Both the position numbers and the translations under genes were made by a program. This document shows, one piece after another, positions 63,515 to 64,000 of a stretch of DNA of 64,000 nt; the stretch's first letter is position 1, and the number at the start of each line of letters is the position of its first letter. The stretch covers positions 1 to 64,000 of the forward strand of contig CAAFPE010000061.1 in NCBI GenBank assembly GCA_900764755.1, read 5' to 3'. The notes below the pieces were generated by a model, which worked only from the letters and a program-made list of their open reading frames with translations, made no database searches and was not told where the DNA came from. This stretch comes from an uncultured Oscillospiraceae bacterium (lineage in GTDB: Bacteria; Bacillota; Clostridia; Oscillospirales; Oscillospiraceae).

Positions 63515-64000
63515 ATGTATATCGACCCCGTCCGCCGCTCCGGACGTCCCACAGATGACCGTATCCCTCAGGAACTGGCTATTTATGACGAGCTGGAGCG
63601 GCAGGGCATCTCCTTTGACCGGGTGGACCACGACCACGCCGACACGATGGAGGACTGCCGGAAGATCGAGGAGGTGCTGGGCGCAAAGATCTGTAAAAAC
63701 CTGTTTTTGTGCAACCGGCAGCAGACCGAATTTTATCTTCTGATGATGCCGGGCGAAAAGCCCTTCAAGACCAAGTACCTGTCCGCCCAGCTGGGCTGTT
63801 CCCGGCTGTCCTTCGCAGATGATGGCCACATGGCGGCCTATCTGAGCACGATCCCTGGATCGGTCTCCGCCCTGGAGCTCCTGTTTGATCAGGAGGGCCG
63901 GGTGCAGCTGGTCATCGACCGGGAGCTGCTGGTGGATGAGTTCCTCAGCGGCCATCCGGGGATCTCTACCTCTACGGTGCGTCTGACGCGGGAGGATCTG
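63515..64000 (+). CDS. YbaK/ProX-type aminoacyl-tRNA deacylase (partial)
   Basis: The first 162 codons of a gene that runs off the right edge, with no stop inside the window. The product starts MYIDPVRRSGRPTDDRIPQELAIYDELERQGI and has the editing-domain core VDHDHADTMEDCRKIEEVLGAKICKNLFLCNRQQTEFYLLMMPGEKPFKTKYLSAQLGCSRLSFAD. This matches free-standing prolyl-tRNA deacylases (ProX/YbaK, PrdX in clostridia) that hydrolyse mischarged Ala- or Cys-tRNA(Pro). The typical Lys for substrate binding is in KICKNLF. AAGGTG (63504-63509) lies just before ATG 63515. Confidence 0.85.
   Translation, partial: MYIDPVRRSGRPTDDRIPQELAIYDELERQGISFDRVDHDHADTMEDCRKIEEVLGAKICKNLFLCNRQQTEFYLLMMPGEKPFKTKYLSAQLGCSRLSFADDGHMAAYLSTIPGSVSALELLFDQEGRVQLVIDRELLVDEFLSGHPGISTSTVRLTREDL

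Overview
The window is a chromosomal stretch of a GC-rich, anaerobic, Gram-positive bacterium of the class Clostridia. It most resembles the Oscillospiraceae (the Flavonifractor / Pseudoflavonifractor / Intestinimonas / Lawsonibacter neighbourhood). The evidence is the gene set: a large SRP RNA with an Alu domain next to dnaX, a reverse rubrerythrin with PerR, a group-B-like [FeFe] hydrogenase, an ECF-type vitamin transporter S component, DUF1836 and DUF6465 proteins, SLH-domain surface proteins and AGGAGG-type ribosome binding sites. The genus is an inference. Nearly all of the window is ordinary core genome on both strands. I saw no phage, plasmid, rRNA, tRNA or CRISPR array.

Layout. 1-300 holds a structured minus-strand RNA or leader ending in a strong terminator; its gene, if any, lies outside the window. 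453-4522 (-) is a complete potABCD polyamine importer. 4754-15095 holds translation and housekeeping genes: an RluA-type pseudouridine synthase, DUF177-rpmF, a CmpB-like membrane protein, DUF1836, DegV, prmA, a short pyruvate-kinase-like protein, a flavodoxin-fold oxidoreductase and polA. 15174-16791 has an SLH protein and rimI. 16983-21375 is one probable catabolic operon (RraA-family aldolase, class I aminotransferase, NhaC-type antiporter, RpiR regulator). It is followed by tsaD and by infC-rpmI-rplT, where infC starts at ATC behind an attenuator. 24919-27877 groups CoA genes: coaBC, an ECF S component that is probably the pantothenate transporter, and coaX. 28188-37678 is a monomeric [FeFe] hydrogenase and then rpoB-rpoC.

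38103-44847 has the perR-reverse rubrerythrin pair, a TVP38-type membrane protein, tex and pcrA. 44882-50206 has two small uncharacterised proteins, a uracil/xanthine permease with an attenuator-like leader, lysA and lrgAB. 50268-55394 (-) has a large SLH protein with four ~138-residue repeats, then ybaB, dnaX and the SRP RNA. 55747-64000 has a DEAD-box helicase, a PspC protein, a GNAT acetyltransferase, gdhA, a DUF6465 protein, a CNNM/CorC protein, a CAT-like acyltransferase and a truncated YbaK-type deacylase.

The most interesting signal is non-coding. Downstream of lysA (+) and of rubrerythrin (-) lie two related elements of about 170-180 bp in the same orientation as the host gene. Each is bounded by two copies of the last ~40-45 bp of that gene: one completes the present gene and the other is a stranded remnant. 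They share a 76-bp core whose stems differ by compensatory base changes, and each ends in a strong hairpin at the boundary of the remnant. This looks like a family of small structured elements that insert at gene 3' ends and replace the tail. A separate MITE-like element with 11-bp inverted ends and a 31-bp flanking direct repeat lies just upstream of polA.
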